DNA of 31,216 nt from Pigoraptor vietnamica (lineage: Eukaryota; Opisthokonta; Filasterea). The stretch's first letter is position 1; the number at the start of each line of letters is the position of its first letter. This document shows, piece after piece, positions 10,901-21,700 of the stretch. The notes beneath the pieces are model-generated. The model ran no database searches, was not told the DNA's origin, and saw only the letters and a list, made by a program, of their open reading frames with translations. Location: positions 1-31,216 of the forward strand of contig CALSCQ010002930.1 of the NCBI GenBank assembly GCA_943704525.1. Direction: 5' to 3'. Both the position numbers and the translations under genes were made by a program.

Positions 10901-11442
10901 CGCGGGCGGCGAACCGCGAGGTGGCGGCGCTCAAGGCGCGTCGGCGGACGGAGGCGCTGGAAGACAGCGTCGGGCGGATGAAAGGGGCACTTTCGCTGCT
11001 GCTGCAGTACGCGCAGGAGGCCCTTGTGCCGCCGGATGCGAGGGAGCGCTTTCTCGGGTGGTTTGACACGCTGATGGAGGGCGTGGGGCCGACCGAGGCC
11101 GTGATGGCCGACGCGCTGCAGGAGATCGCCGAAATGAGGCGACAGGCCGCCCCCGCGCACGAAGAGAGCGACGCAAACTATGAGGCGGGAGGGGAGTACG
11201 GGGTCAACGGCGACGAGTACGACGACGGCGCGGGGGAGGCCGAGGGCGATTATGGCGCGGAGGGCTACCCAGAGGCGGAGGGCGAGCACGCGTTCGAAGA
11301 GGAGCAAGGGGAAGGAGGGGAGGAAGAGGGCGCAGAATACGGCGCGGACGAAGCGTACGAAGACGACGCGTGCGCGGAGGAGCCCTTGGACGGCGACGGG
11401 GAGGGGGAGGGGTGGGGAGGGGAACCCACGCGACGACATTGA
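7959..11442 (+). CDS. Unrecognised coiled-coil protein with Ser/Pro-rich middle and acidic tail
   Basis: I do not recognise the family. Exons: 7959-7961 (ATG only, least certain), 8044-8136, 8231-8350, 8410-8460, 8576-10747, 10849-11442; 3033 nt, about 1010 aa. Exon junctions are phase 0 with GT-AG ends. If the early exons are wrong, the start could be the ATG at 8576. Residues 1-170 are predicted helical. About 170-460 is low-complexity Ser/Pro/Ala/Glu. Residues 465-908 form long coiled coil with Ala/Arg/Glu heptads and repeated EARIATVR units (near 9892 and 10090). The last 90 residues are Glu/Asp/Gly/Tyr-rich. KRVSW at 9260-9274 fits the RVxF docking motif for protein phosphatase 1. A scaffold, golgin-like or centrosomal role is possible, but composition alone does not decide it. 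Confidence 0.72.
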
Positions 11443-11556
11443 GCGCAGTGCCAAATAACATATTCCATGTCACCCGTGTCTGGACACTCCGTTGGCGCCC
11501 TTTTCGACTTTTACAAACGCAGCACGCACACAACTACACACACAAAAGCACGCACG

Positions 11557-11598
11557 CAGCATAACAGCTTGGTACGCCAGCATAACAGCTTGGTACGC
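11557..11598 (+). repeat. 21-bp tandem duplication just before the EBP start codon
   Basis: Two perfect 21-bp copies (11557-11577 and 11578-11598), each containing ATAACAGCTTGGTACG, end 7 nt upstream of the EBP ATG. They lie in the 5'UTR or core promoter of EBP. Confidence 0.85.
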
Positions 11599-11605
11599 CA
11601 CAAAC

Positions 11606-12616
<1,011 letters not shown>

Positions 12617-12937
12617 GGCGCCCGTTGCTTGCGTGCGGCAGTAACAGAAGTGCGACTGGACTCCGTCCTAGCACAATAAGAGACTGGCACGCTGAGTGCA
12701 ACAGTAAACTCAAGTGAATTGGCTCTGGTCCCCGCGCGAGAGTCTGCCTGCCTGTTGCTCTTGCGTGTGTTTTGTGGCCGCACAAATCCGTGTGTGTGGC
12801 ATAAGGAGAAATCCGCGCGCCAGCAGCCCGGCCGACCGCACACTGGCTGGCCTGCCGCGCACGAGCAGACGGAGAAAGGGAGCAGTGGCGATTGTCGTGC
12901 GTGGACGAGGAAGCAACAGCATATCGCACCTGCGCTC
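12617..12937. other. Spacer between convergent EBP and CENP-L
   Basis: These 321 nt hold both 3'UTRs. No canonical AATAAA is seen after EBP. On the minus strand, the CENP-L stop lies in CACAGTGAGAG, which also reads as a good 5' splice site. Splicing it to the acceptor near 12864 would replace the last residue by about 48 unconserved residues. I see no separate gene. Confidence 0.4.
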
Positions 12938-14258
12938 TCACTGTGCGAGGGCAGTGAGGTGGCGCAGCACGAGCAGCGCACTCCCGGGATCTCCATCGAG
13001 CAGCTTGAGTAGCCCTTCCCGCGCGACAAGCCCAAGCGTGCAGCCGACGCTCCGCAGCGCCGCTGCAGACAGCCGCACCGAAAACACGCGCGCAATGTGG
13101 CTCTCCACCGCTCGCAGGAGTGCCAGGTCGCCCCCGCCCGCGGCCACCGCCTCTGCCAGCCGCACGAGCGTCCCGGGATCCACAGACACCTCCACCGACG
13201 CAAGTCCCGCGCCGGCGACAGGCGGCGGCATGTCGTACGTCAGCGTCAGCGGTCGCCGCGGCCGCTCAAAGCGCGCGCCGTGTGTCTCGTTGTCACTGGC
13301 GGCGGCGTCGTTGTCCGCGGGCGCAACGGCCCAAGCGCCCGCAGCCCACGCGAGCTCGGCGGGGGGCAGCCTCAGGGGCACGATGCGGCAGTCCAGCGCG
13401 CGCTCCAGGAACTGCACGGCCGCCCGCGCCGTCGCCGCATGGCCCCGCACCAGCGCAAGGGGGAGGCGCGTGGGTTCGTCCGCGCCGCCGCCCGCCGCGC
13501 CGTGGCTCGCACCGACCGAGCACAGCAGCACCACCGACAGTGGCTGCGGTGCGCCTTCTGTCTCCGCCGCCCCTTCGCCCGCCCCATCCTGCTCGTCCTC
13601 TTTCTCCGCCGGCATGACCACGACGGCCACGGCCTCCGATTCCCCCCGCTCGATCGCAAAGCCCGGGACGCGCACGGCGTGGACGGCGCCGGGGACCGTC
13701 TCCCCCCCGCGCGCGCTCCCTATGTGGAGAGCAAGGGCGCGCGCGATGCGGTCGAGGCCGTCAGATGTTTGCGGGAGTCCGTGAAGCGGCGAACAGCGGT
13801 GGAGGGACCACGTGCGGTGGACGACATCGTCAGGAAACGACAGCTGCGCAATACACCATCAGCAAAGGCGTCACATCAGCGCACGGTTCAACAGGCATAC
13901 GCACAAACCACGCAACAAATCGCACACACATAACGCAAGTGCGCATAAACACGCACAGGCACACACGCACACACACACACACCATACACACACACACACC
14001 ACACCCGCACACGCACACGTACACACGCAGCACGCATACACACGCGCACACGCACACGCATACGCGTGCACACACACACGCACGCACCCGTGGCACTCGC
14101 TTCTTCTCCTGAGCAACTCTCCGCTGTTCCGCGAGCGCGCGCGGCGACGGGTAGGGCGCTCCTCCGTGCACCGGCGCATGGGCGTGTGCGTGCGGTTGTG
14201 TCCTGTGTGTGTGAGAGGCGCGCGCAGTCCGCCGCGTGTGCACGTGCGGTGACCCCAT
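12938..14258 (-). CDS. CENPL: CENP-L-like inner kinetochore protein
   Basis: CENP-L pairs with CENP-N in the constitutive centromere network that reads CENP-A chromatin. Exon 2 (13843-12938) is well supported. Near its start, HRTWSLHRCSPLHGL matches the family motif WTLYxxxPLY. The C-terminal half has LPPAELAWAAGAW, PLTLTYDMP, SVEVSVDPGTLVRL and a final VRLSAAALRSVGCTLGL block that aligns with human CENP-L near its end. Exon 1 (14258-14088) is inferred: it opens with ATG and ends at a GTGCGT donor in phase 0. The 244-nt intron then crosses a (CA)n tract. Total about 358 aa against 344 in human. Assignment is from remembered family motifs. Alternatives are another Sim4/CCAN subunit, and a different first exon. 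Confidence 0.75.
13957..14082. repeat. CA-rich microsatellite in CENP-L intron 1
   Basis: Imperfect CA repeats with CGCA interruptions on the plus strand, GT-rich in the CENP-L sense strand. They fill most of the proposed first intron. Translations give only Thr-His or Val-Cys strings. Confidence 0.85.
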
Positions 14259-14437
14259 CGGAACGCAGAGGCCCTCGCGACAGCCGGCAGCCGCGTGGAG
14301 CGCCCTTGCAGTACGAAGGGGCGAGGGAGAGCGGTTGAGCAGCCGCGTGCTTTGCTGTTGGCTGATGTGGCCGTCGTGGGCGCCAACATGGCCTGAATTC
14401 TAATCAGTCAGGCAAGTGGAGCACCCACACAGCCGAC

Positions 14438-14486
<49 letters not shown>

Positions 14487-14609
14487 AGCGCATTCGCTTC
14501 TGGCACTCGCGCATGCTCGTATTGCTCTAATCACGCATCCTCACGCGCGAAAAACTCACGCACGCCGCACCACGCACGCGCACGATAGCGCGCACAACAC
14601 AGCGCGGCC
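14259..14609. promoter_or_regulatory. Divergent promoter region of CENP-L and the sorting nexin
   Basis: 351 nt lie between the two start codons on opposite strands. A pure (CA)n run of about 43 bp occupies 14442-14484. A 7-bp palindrome-like GAATTC sits at 14395. No TATA box stands out. A promoter role is inferred from the head-to-head arrangement. Confidence 0.4.
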
Positions 14610-16495
14610 ATGAGCGCCCCCACAAGCCCCCCGCAGGTGCCTGCCGTGACGCCGCGATCGCGCGCCCCCTCGGCCCGTCGGCGCGTTGCCTTTGCTTCTG
14701 TCTCTGCGCCCGTGGTCGACCCCGAGCGGCGCGCCCTTGTGTTTGGCGTGACCACGACGCGACTGCCGGATGCCGCGCGCACGGCGCAGGCGCTGGTGCT
14801 GGCAGAGTACTCCCGCGTGCCCCTCCCGCGCTCCGTGCGCCGCCCCTTTGCGGCGTTCGAGTGGCTCGTGTATGCGCTCGGCACCGCACACCCCGGCGTC
14901 GTCGTACCTTCCCTTCCAGACAGGTGCGTCTCACTCACTGCGCGCCCTGCTGAGCCCCCCTCTGTGCTTGTTTTGCTTCAACGCACGTCGCTGTGCGCGG
15001 ACAACGGATGACATTTGGCCCTGGCCGCATCTCACCCGTTCTCTCCGCGTGACCGTCCTGCTGGGCCGCCCTTGCGCAGCCCAAACCCCGCGCACTACGG
15101 CGACGCCTTCCACTGCGAAAAGAAGCGCCGTCGCCTCGAGCGCTTTCTCGAGCGCGTGTGCGCGCATGCCGTGCTCTCCACGCACCCTGCGCTGTACCAG
15201 TTCCTCCTGGCCGAGGACCTGCCGCCCGCGGTGCTCCACTGGGCAGCGCCGTCCGCACACGCACGCTATGCGCACCTCCGCGCGCTGCTCCTCACGGGCT
15301 CGGCTGGCGCGGGCGTGGACACGGCGAGCAGCCTCACCACGTTTCGTGAGATGCCCGGCGAGGGCGGCGTGGGCGGTGGCGTGACGACGACGGCGACGGC
15401 TACCGCGCCCTCTGCCAAGGCGCGGATTGGGGGGTTCCTGCGGGCGCTGAGCGAGCGCGTGCAGGGCGCCCCGACGGCGTCGCACGTGCGCAATGTGGAC
15501 GGCATCGACGTGCTCGTGCAGCCGACCGCCGACGACGAGCTGTTTGCGGTTGCGGGAGAGCGCACACGGGCGTGCGCCGATCGGTCGTGGCGGCTGGTGG
15601 CGGCACTCACGGAGTACGAGGCAGCCGCGCGCGCGTGTGCGGAGGCCGGCGGTGCATTTGGACGCGAATTGCTGCGCGTTGGACAGGGCGAGACGGACCG
15701 CAACTCCGGGGCTGGATTTGCGCTGTGTAGGTAGCGCGCGCGTCCAGTGGTACCTGCATACTGGATTGGTGCGCTGCGTGCGTGCGAGTGTGTGTGCCAG
15801 CCCTTGTCTGATGTGGTGACGTCAGGTCGCCTCGGCCGAGCGGCAATTGCGGCCGAAAATCTGTCGAAGGAGCGTGCGCTGGCGGACGTGCTTGTGCTGG
15901 GCGACCCGGTGGTTGAGAGGTGCGTGTGTTGCGTGCGCGCCACTGTCGGTCTCACTGCGCGCGTGCCCCTGCGGATTGGAGTGCCGCGTGAGTAACATGT
16001 TAATAGTGTGCGGTGCCTTTTGTTGCTGCTTGCTCATGGAAGACTCGGTGCACATCCGCAGCGCACGTGACGCGGAGGCCACGAAGACGGCCCTCAACGT
16101 GCGCACGGCGATTGTGGCGGTGCTGCGGGATGCGGTGGCCCAGGCACGCGCGAAGGACGGCGCGCACACGCAGCAGAAGCGGTCGCTCGACTACGATCCC
16201 ACAAAGACTGCGCGGGCCAAGAAGCAGCTCGATGCGGTAAGTCGCATCGCCCGCCCTGCGCCGTGTCGTTGCGTGTTGCTGACAGTGGCACGTGCAGGCT
16301 GAGGCGGAGGTGGCCGTCTTCCAGCAGCGCCTCGCCGCGTGCGACGGCGTGCTCCAGCGCGAGCTCGAGGGCTGCGTTCAGGCGCGCGTAGCATCACTTT
16401 CCCGCGCTTTTGCGGATTATGCGCGTGCACAGGCGGCGCTTGCGCGCGAACAGTCCGACGCCTGGACTGCCGTGCTTGGGGATCTGTCTGCGTGA
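14610..16495 (+). CDS. PX-BAR sorting nexin, SNX4-like
   Basis: SNX-BAR proteins bind PI3P on endosomes through PX and bend membrane through BAR; the SNX4 group recycles cargo and supports autophagy. Exons: 14610-14923, 15080-15726, 15826-15919, 16062-16236, 16298-16495; 1428 nt, 475 aa (human SNX4 450). The PX domain covers about residues 45-150. SVRRPFAAFEWL corresponds to the RRF lipid-binding motif, VVVPSLPDR to the PPLPEK-type loop, and KKRRRLERFLERVCAHAVL to the helix that ends PX. The rest is helical BAR. The exon 3-4 junction gives DPVVESARDAEATKTAL, colinear with SNX4 EPLQEYLFFTDALKSV. The N-terminal 45 residues are low complexity. Exact orthology (SNX4, 7, 30 or 41/42) is not settled. 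The gene ends tail to tail with PLC-gamma. Confidence 0.85.
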
Positions 16496-16725
16496 GGGGG
16501 GTTTGCCCAGCCCACGCGTCCCTTGGCGGGTCTGCGGGAGGCTGAAGCAGCGGCCCGTTCACTGCGTTCTAATAGAGCCAATTGCACAAAGCGCTGCGAA
16601 ACAGGTACAAAAAGAAGAGGCGTCCAAGTGCGGCCCGTCAGTTGCCATCGCCAACATGACCACTTGCACTCTGCCACTCGCACACAATTCGTCTGAATGC
16701 ACCGGCCGTTCATTGCTCCGCGGCC

Positions 16726-18679
16726 TCAGCGCGGCTTTGGGCTTGCGGGCGGCGTCCCACCAGCCAGCCGCTCAATCTTCGACACGCGCTTGACGGGGTC
16801 GGGCGTCAGCGGCGGGTTCGAGCCCCGCGAGAGCGAGTCGCTGCGCGAGGCGGGCGGCGGCGCCATGGCCGAGAGCACGCTGCCGCGGCCGACCGTACCC
16901 GTGCCGTGGCCAATCGTGCCGTAGCCGCTCTGCGTGGCACCGGGCGCGGCCGACGACGAGGGGAGCTCGCGGCTGGCCTGCTGCTGCTGCGTGAGCGCGA
17001 TGAGCTCCGCCTCCGTCTTCTTCACCTCGCCCTGCGGTGTTGCACTGTGTCAGCCACGCGCACGGTACCGCGCACAACAACTGGCGCGCAGACAGAGGGC
17101 GGCATGCAAGCCCACCTGCAGCCAGAGGATCGTCTTCTCGGCCTCGCGCACGGCCTTTAGGGCCTCCGCCTTTTGCGTCTTGTTCTCCGCAGTGTTGCTG
17201 AGGTTCTGCGCGCCATATCGCAGCTTGACCTGCCATTGCGCACCGCCGTGAGCATCGAGAGTACTCAGGGGAGGTAAAGAGCAACAAACAAAGGACATCG
17301 CAAGTCACAAGCCGCATCACACGCCACATAACACGCCACTCATCACAACGCCCGTGCGGCACGCTGGCACAACAATCGCACACATACGCGCGCAGCAGGC
17401 GCATACCTGGCGGTCCATCTGCTCCGCCAGCAGCTTCATCTGGTCGCGCAGCTGCGAAATGCGCGTGGCGAGCGCGTTGTTCTCGCTGCTCGTCGTGATC
17501 TCCACGTGCACAAAGATCGACGCGAGCTCGAGGCTCTCGCTGTACCCGTTGCGGAGGGGAATCGAGCGGTACCCTGTCCGCATGGAGCACATGGGGACCA
17601 CCGCCTGCCCGATGAAGTTCGGGTCGCCGAACATATCTTCGTCCATCACCGCAAAGCGCAGCATCGCGAGGTCCGGCACGCGCACGTCAAACTCCCACAC
17701 CTCGAACCACACCGGGTTGAAGCCGTTGTCGGCTGCGGCAGAGAGAAAGGAGCGCATTGAGCGAATTGAATAAGGACAATACGGGCAACAGTCAGCGGCG
17801 TCGCAACTGCTTCACGAGCGTCACAGCGGCGCACGCACCTTTCGTCTTTGTGCGGTACTTGACGTTCTGGTCGACCTCGCAGCCGATGAGTTCAATGTCC
17901 ACAAACGGCGACGCAATGCCCTTGCCCGTCTTCAGAATGTGCTTGCCGGATATCACCTGCGGGTCGCGTGCGCGTATTTGTGTGTGTGTTAGGTACGTGG
18001 GGAGGGGTCAGTACACGCCCAGCGACGTAAGTACGCCTATGCAGGACACTCCACTGCACCCGCCACTCGCGAAGCAGAGCACACGCACGCACCAGCAGCT
18101 TGACGTGGACGGGCTTGACGGTGGCCGACGGAATCGCCGAGGGGTCGTTCGGGTTCCACATCAGCGCCGTCCGCAGCACCTCGGGCTTGAGCACGTAGCC
18201 GCAGCGCCCGTTCTGCATAAAGAAGCCCTCGTTGATCTGCATGGGGCGGTCTGTGGGCGCAGGGAACGGAGGGTCAGTGCGGTGCGACAGAGGCAAAGCA
18301 TCCCCACCCCCCCCCCCCTCTTCCAAATCCAATCCCACAGTCACTTCCCCAAAAAAACATGCGGCACAACACGCGTGGGCGCTTTCTCACCCGGCGTCTG
18401 GTAGTTGAGGGCGACCATTTGGCTGCCCACGTTCCACAGGAGTTCGGGGCTGTAGTTGCTCGAGTCGACGCGCTTGCCGGCGGGGTAAATGCGGCTGAAC
18501 TGGCGGATGTTATACGTGCTCAACGGGAGTTAAGGGAAACATGGTGCGCACAGCAGTCCCAGCACCCCACAACACACAATACGCACACACACACACACAC
18601 CCATACACACACACCAATACACACCAACACAGACACACACACTCACACACACACACCAACACACACACTCACACACACA

Positions 18680-18722
<43 letters not shown>

Positions 18723-18762
18723 CAACACACACACTCAACACACACACACACACACACACACA

Positions 18763-18794
<32 letters not shown>

Positions 18795-21700
18795 AAAACA
18801 CACACACACACACACCAACACACGCACGCGCAGGCGCAGTGCCATCTGAAAATGGGCGGATATTCAATGAACTCGGCGCCCTGGCGGCGTGCGAGGCGTT
18901 CCGCCTTGTTCTCGGGGAACGAGGACATGTCGTAAAACTTGCCCTTTTCTGCAAACCGCAAACGGCACGCGCTCAATATCACGAGCGAAACTGCACTCAA
19001 GTGTGCACAGGCGCACCACGCACGGCGCGCGCGGCTGCCACTCAGACGCACCCCTGCATGCCTCAAACGACTCGAACGACGTCGAGCGGCAGTACACGAC
19101 AATGTCCGAGAGCTCCTTCGCAATCTTCTGCTTGGCGACCGCGCGGTTGACGTTCACCGCCTTCTCGCCCGCCTCGCGACCGGCCGCCTTCAGCGCCTCA
19201 ACCCACTCGGCCGCGTCCTGTCACACGCACCAGTGAGTGGTCTCAAAGGGAGCAGACAGAAACAAAGAGGGCGCGGGCTTGCGCATGGGCACACTCTCCG
19301 TCCGCACGCAAGGCACCGCACCTGCTCGTTCTCGCCCTGCAGCGACACAATGATGCCGCCGGCCGTCTTGATTTGAAAGGCGCGCAGGCGGACGCGATCG
19401 GGGACTGCGGCGGAGTAACAAAGTGAGACGCACGCACGCACGCACAGCACATGTACACACACACGCACGCACAACACACACGCACGGACGCACGCGCACA
19501 GTGAAAGGGCACCGACAGGTAAGAGTGCGCCGGACACCCACTGACGACAGAGCCCATGAGGTCGACATAGCCAATTTGGAGGTTGCCGAGGGGCGAGTCC
19601 TTGTCGCCCTCGTCCTGCTCACGCAACACGCGGAAAGCGAGCGTGTGTCAGGAGTGAAGCGAGAGCGGGGCGGCGTGTTTTGCAACCGGCGACTCACCAC
19701 GGGCTGCGACGTCACGTCAATTTCCTCGACGTAGTTGGCGGGGAAGAGGCCGCGCGCGCCGCCGAGCTCGCCCTCCCACCAGCCGCCGTCGAGCTTCACG
19801 ACGCCCTCAATCACGGCGTCCTTCATGAACGACAGCTCGTCGGCACGCGCCGCGCGGTAGTCGTAGAGCGCCTTGACGACCACCTGCGCACGGGGCGGGT
19901 CAGTATACCGCGCGCACTCGATGCGCTCGGCCCTTCGATTGCACAGGAACAGCAGCAATAGCACTCTTTCGCGTACACACGCAGCCCAAAAAAGTCCGCA
20001 CAGAGCCTCTCTCTCTCGCACACACACACGCACCTTCTGTTCGTTGGGCTCTTGGTAGTGCGACTCGCTGATGTAAATGTCGTCCTCCTCAGGTGCCTGC
20101 AAAACAAAAGGGTTGGTTACGGTTGGGGTTGGGGCACAAATCACACGTTGCGAGGCAGGACAAGCAGAGGAGAGGCACGCACCTCGCCCGTTTGCAACTC
20201 CTGGGGACGGACAGCGGTTGCGCGACCGAGCGAAGAAGGGCGGGAGGGCACGTGAAATGTGAGCCAAATTCTAAAGTGCCAGCCACACGCATCCGAGGCA
20301 AGTGTGACACACGAGACGCAAGAGCAAAAGCGTCGGATGTTTGCATGTCTGCAGCAGGGGGATGTCTAGAACAGGGGCATGGGGCATGCCGAGTGCCAAC
20401 AGGGGCATGAGTGCCAGCAGGGGAGAGGGGGATGTCTGCGGCAGGGGAGGGGGATGTCTAGAACAGGGGCATGAGGCCAACAGGGGCATGATTGCCAACA
20501 GGGGGGAGGGGCATGGGTGCCAGCAGGGGAGAGGGGGATGTCTGCGGCAGGGGCGTGCCGAGTGCCAGACAAGTCACCTTGGCGCACACGGGGTACTTGA
20601 GCTTCATCTTTCGGTAGAGCGTGTGCTTCTTGTAGTAATTGACGAGCTCATCGAGCGACTCGAAGCACGCGTTCCCAATCACATACAGGCGGCCCTCAAA
20701 CTTCACGCGGCAGTGCTTGATCTTCCCCTCCGCGCTAAGGAGAGCAAAGGAAGGGGGTCAGCCACACGTGCCACCACCGTGCCCATCCCAGACGCTCAAA
20801 CGAACGAGAGTCTGCGCACACAAGCAGAACATCCCACACACACACTCTTACCGGAACGTGATCGCAAAGCTGTCGGCCTCCGTCTCGCTCTGCCGCACGA
20901 GGAACGAGCCGTCCTTGCGCACCATGCGGAGGAGGTTCTCGGCGTCCACGCGCGACAGTGCCTTGTGGAACCACTTCTTCGTCTCGTAGTTCTCCACGTG
21001 CGGCACGGCCTCGGTGAGCAGCTGCTGGAAGTTGGCGCTCTTGAGGGGCTCGCGGCGGTAGTACTCGATCAGCTCGTACAGGTTGGGAAAGGAGATCTGG
21101 TCCGTCAGCGCGTAACGGCCCTCCGACGGCGACTTGATGTGGCAGTGGTTCACCGCCTTGTTGCGCCTGCGTGCGTGCGCAATACGCGCATCAGCACCAC
21201 AACACGCGACCAGCAGCAGCAGCAGCGATGGGCATTCAGGAGCAATGGGCGTTGAGTGAGTAGAGGAGCGATGGGCGTTGAGTGAGACATGAGGTACCCA
21301 CCAGAACGAGAGCGAATAGTCGCCGGCGTATGTCGCGCTCTCGCGCACAAGGAAGCTGCCGTCGGGGCCGTCGTATGCCTTGAGGAGCCGCTCGGCGTCC
21401 GGACGGCCGTTCGGGAGCTTTCCGTGGAACCACCTGTCAGGACAAGCGACGGGTGAGCCGCGTCGCCATGCACGCGAGCGACTGATGCTACACACGAGAA
21501 CCCCCACCTTTCGCCAAAGTGGAGCTCGTACTCCTTGTCGTTGCGCTCCTCCTTCTCTTCCTCCTCCTCCTTCTCCTCCTCTTCGGCCTCTGGCATGCGG
21601 CCGTAGTACAGGCGGTTCGACGCGAGCACAAACGAGTAGCGGTGCCACTCGCGGTCAGAGGGGTCCTCAAAGTACAGCGGGCCGGTCTTGTCGCTCGACG

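Noticed and set aside
13844-13898. Short CENP-L first exon with ATG at 13898
   Set aside because: It would need a 31-nt intron, far below the smallest intron here (59 nt). The exon at 14088-14258 fits better.
15971-16046. Longer sorting-nexin exon 3 using GTGAGT near 15989
   Set aside because: It keeps frame but inserts about 30 residues that break the BAR alignment. The 15920-16061 intron gives a colinear match to SNX4.
18571-18838. Thr-His and Val-Cys repeat proteins from microsatellites
   Set aside because: These frames come only from CA/GT repeats inside introns and appear wherever such repeats occur.
18500-18870. Ordinary GT-AG splicing at PLC-gamma intron 18
   Set aside because: Available GT sites either truncate the conserved EFIEY block or add residues and shift frame.
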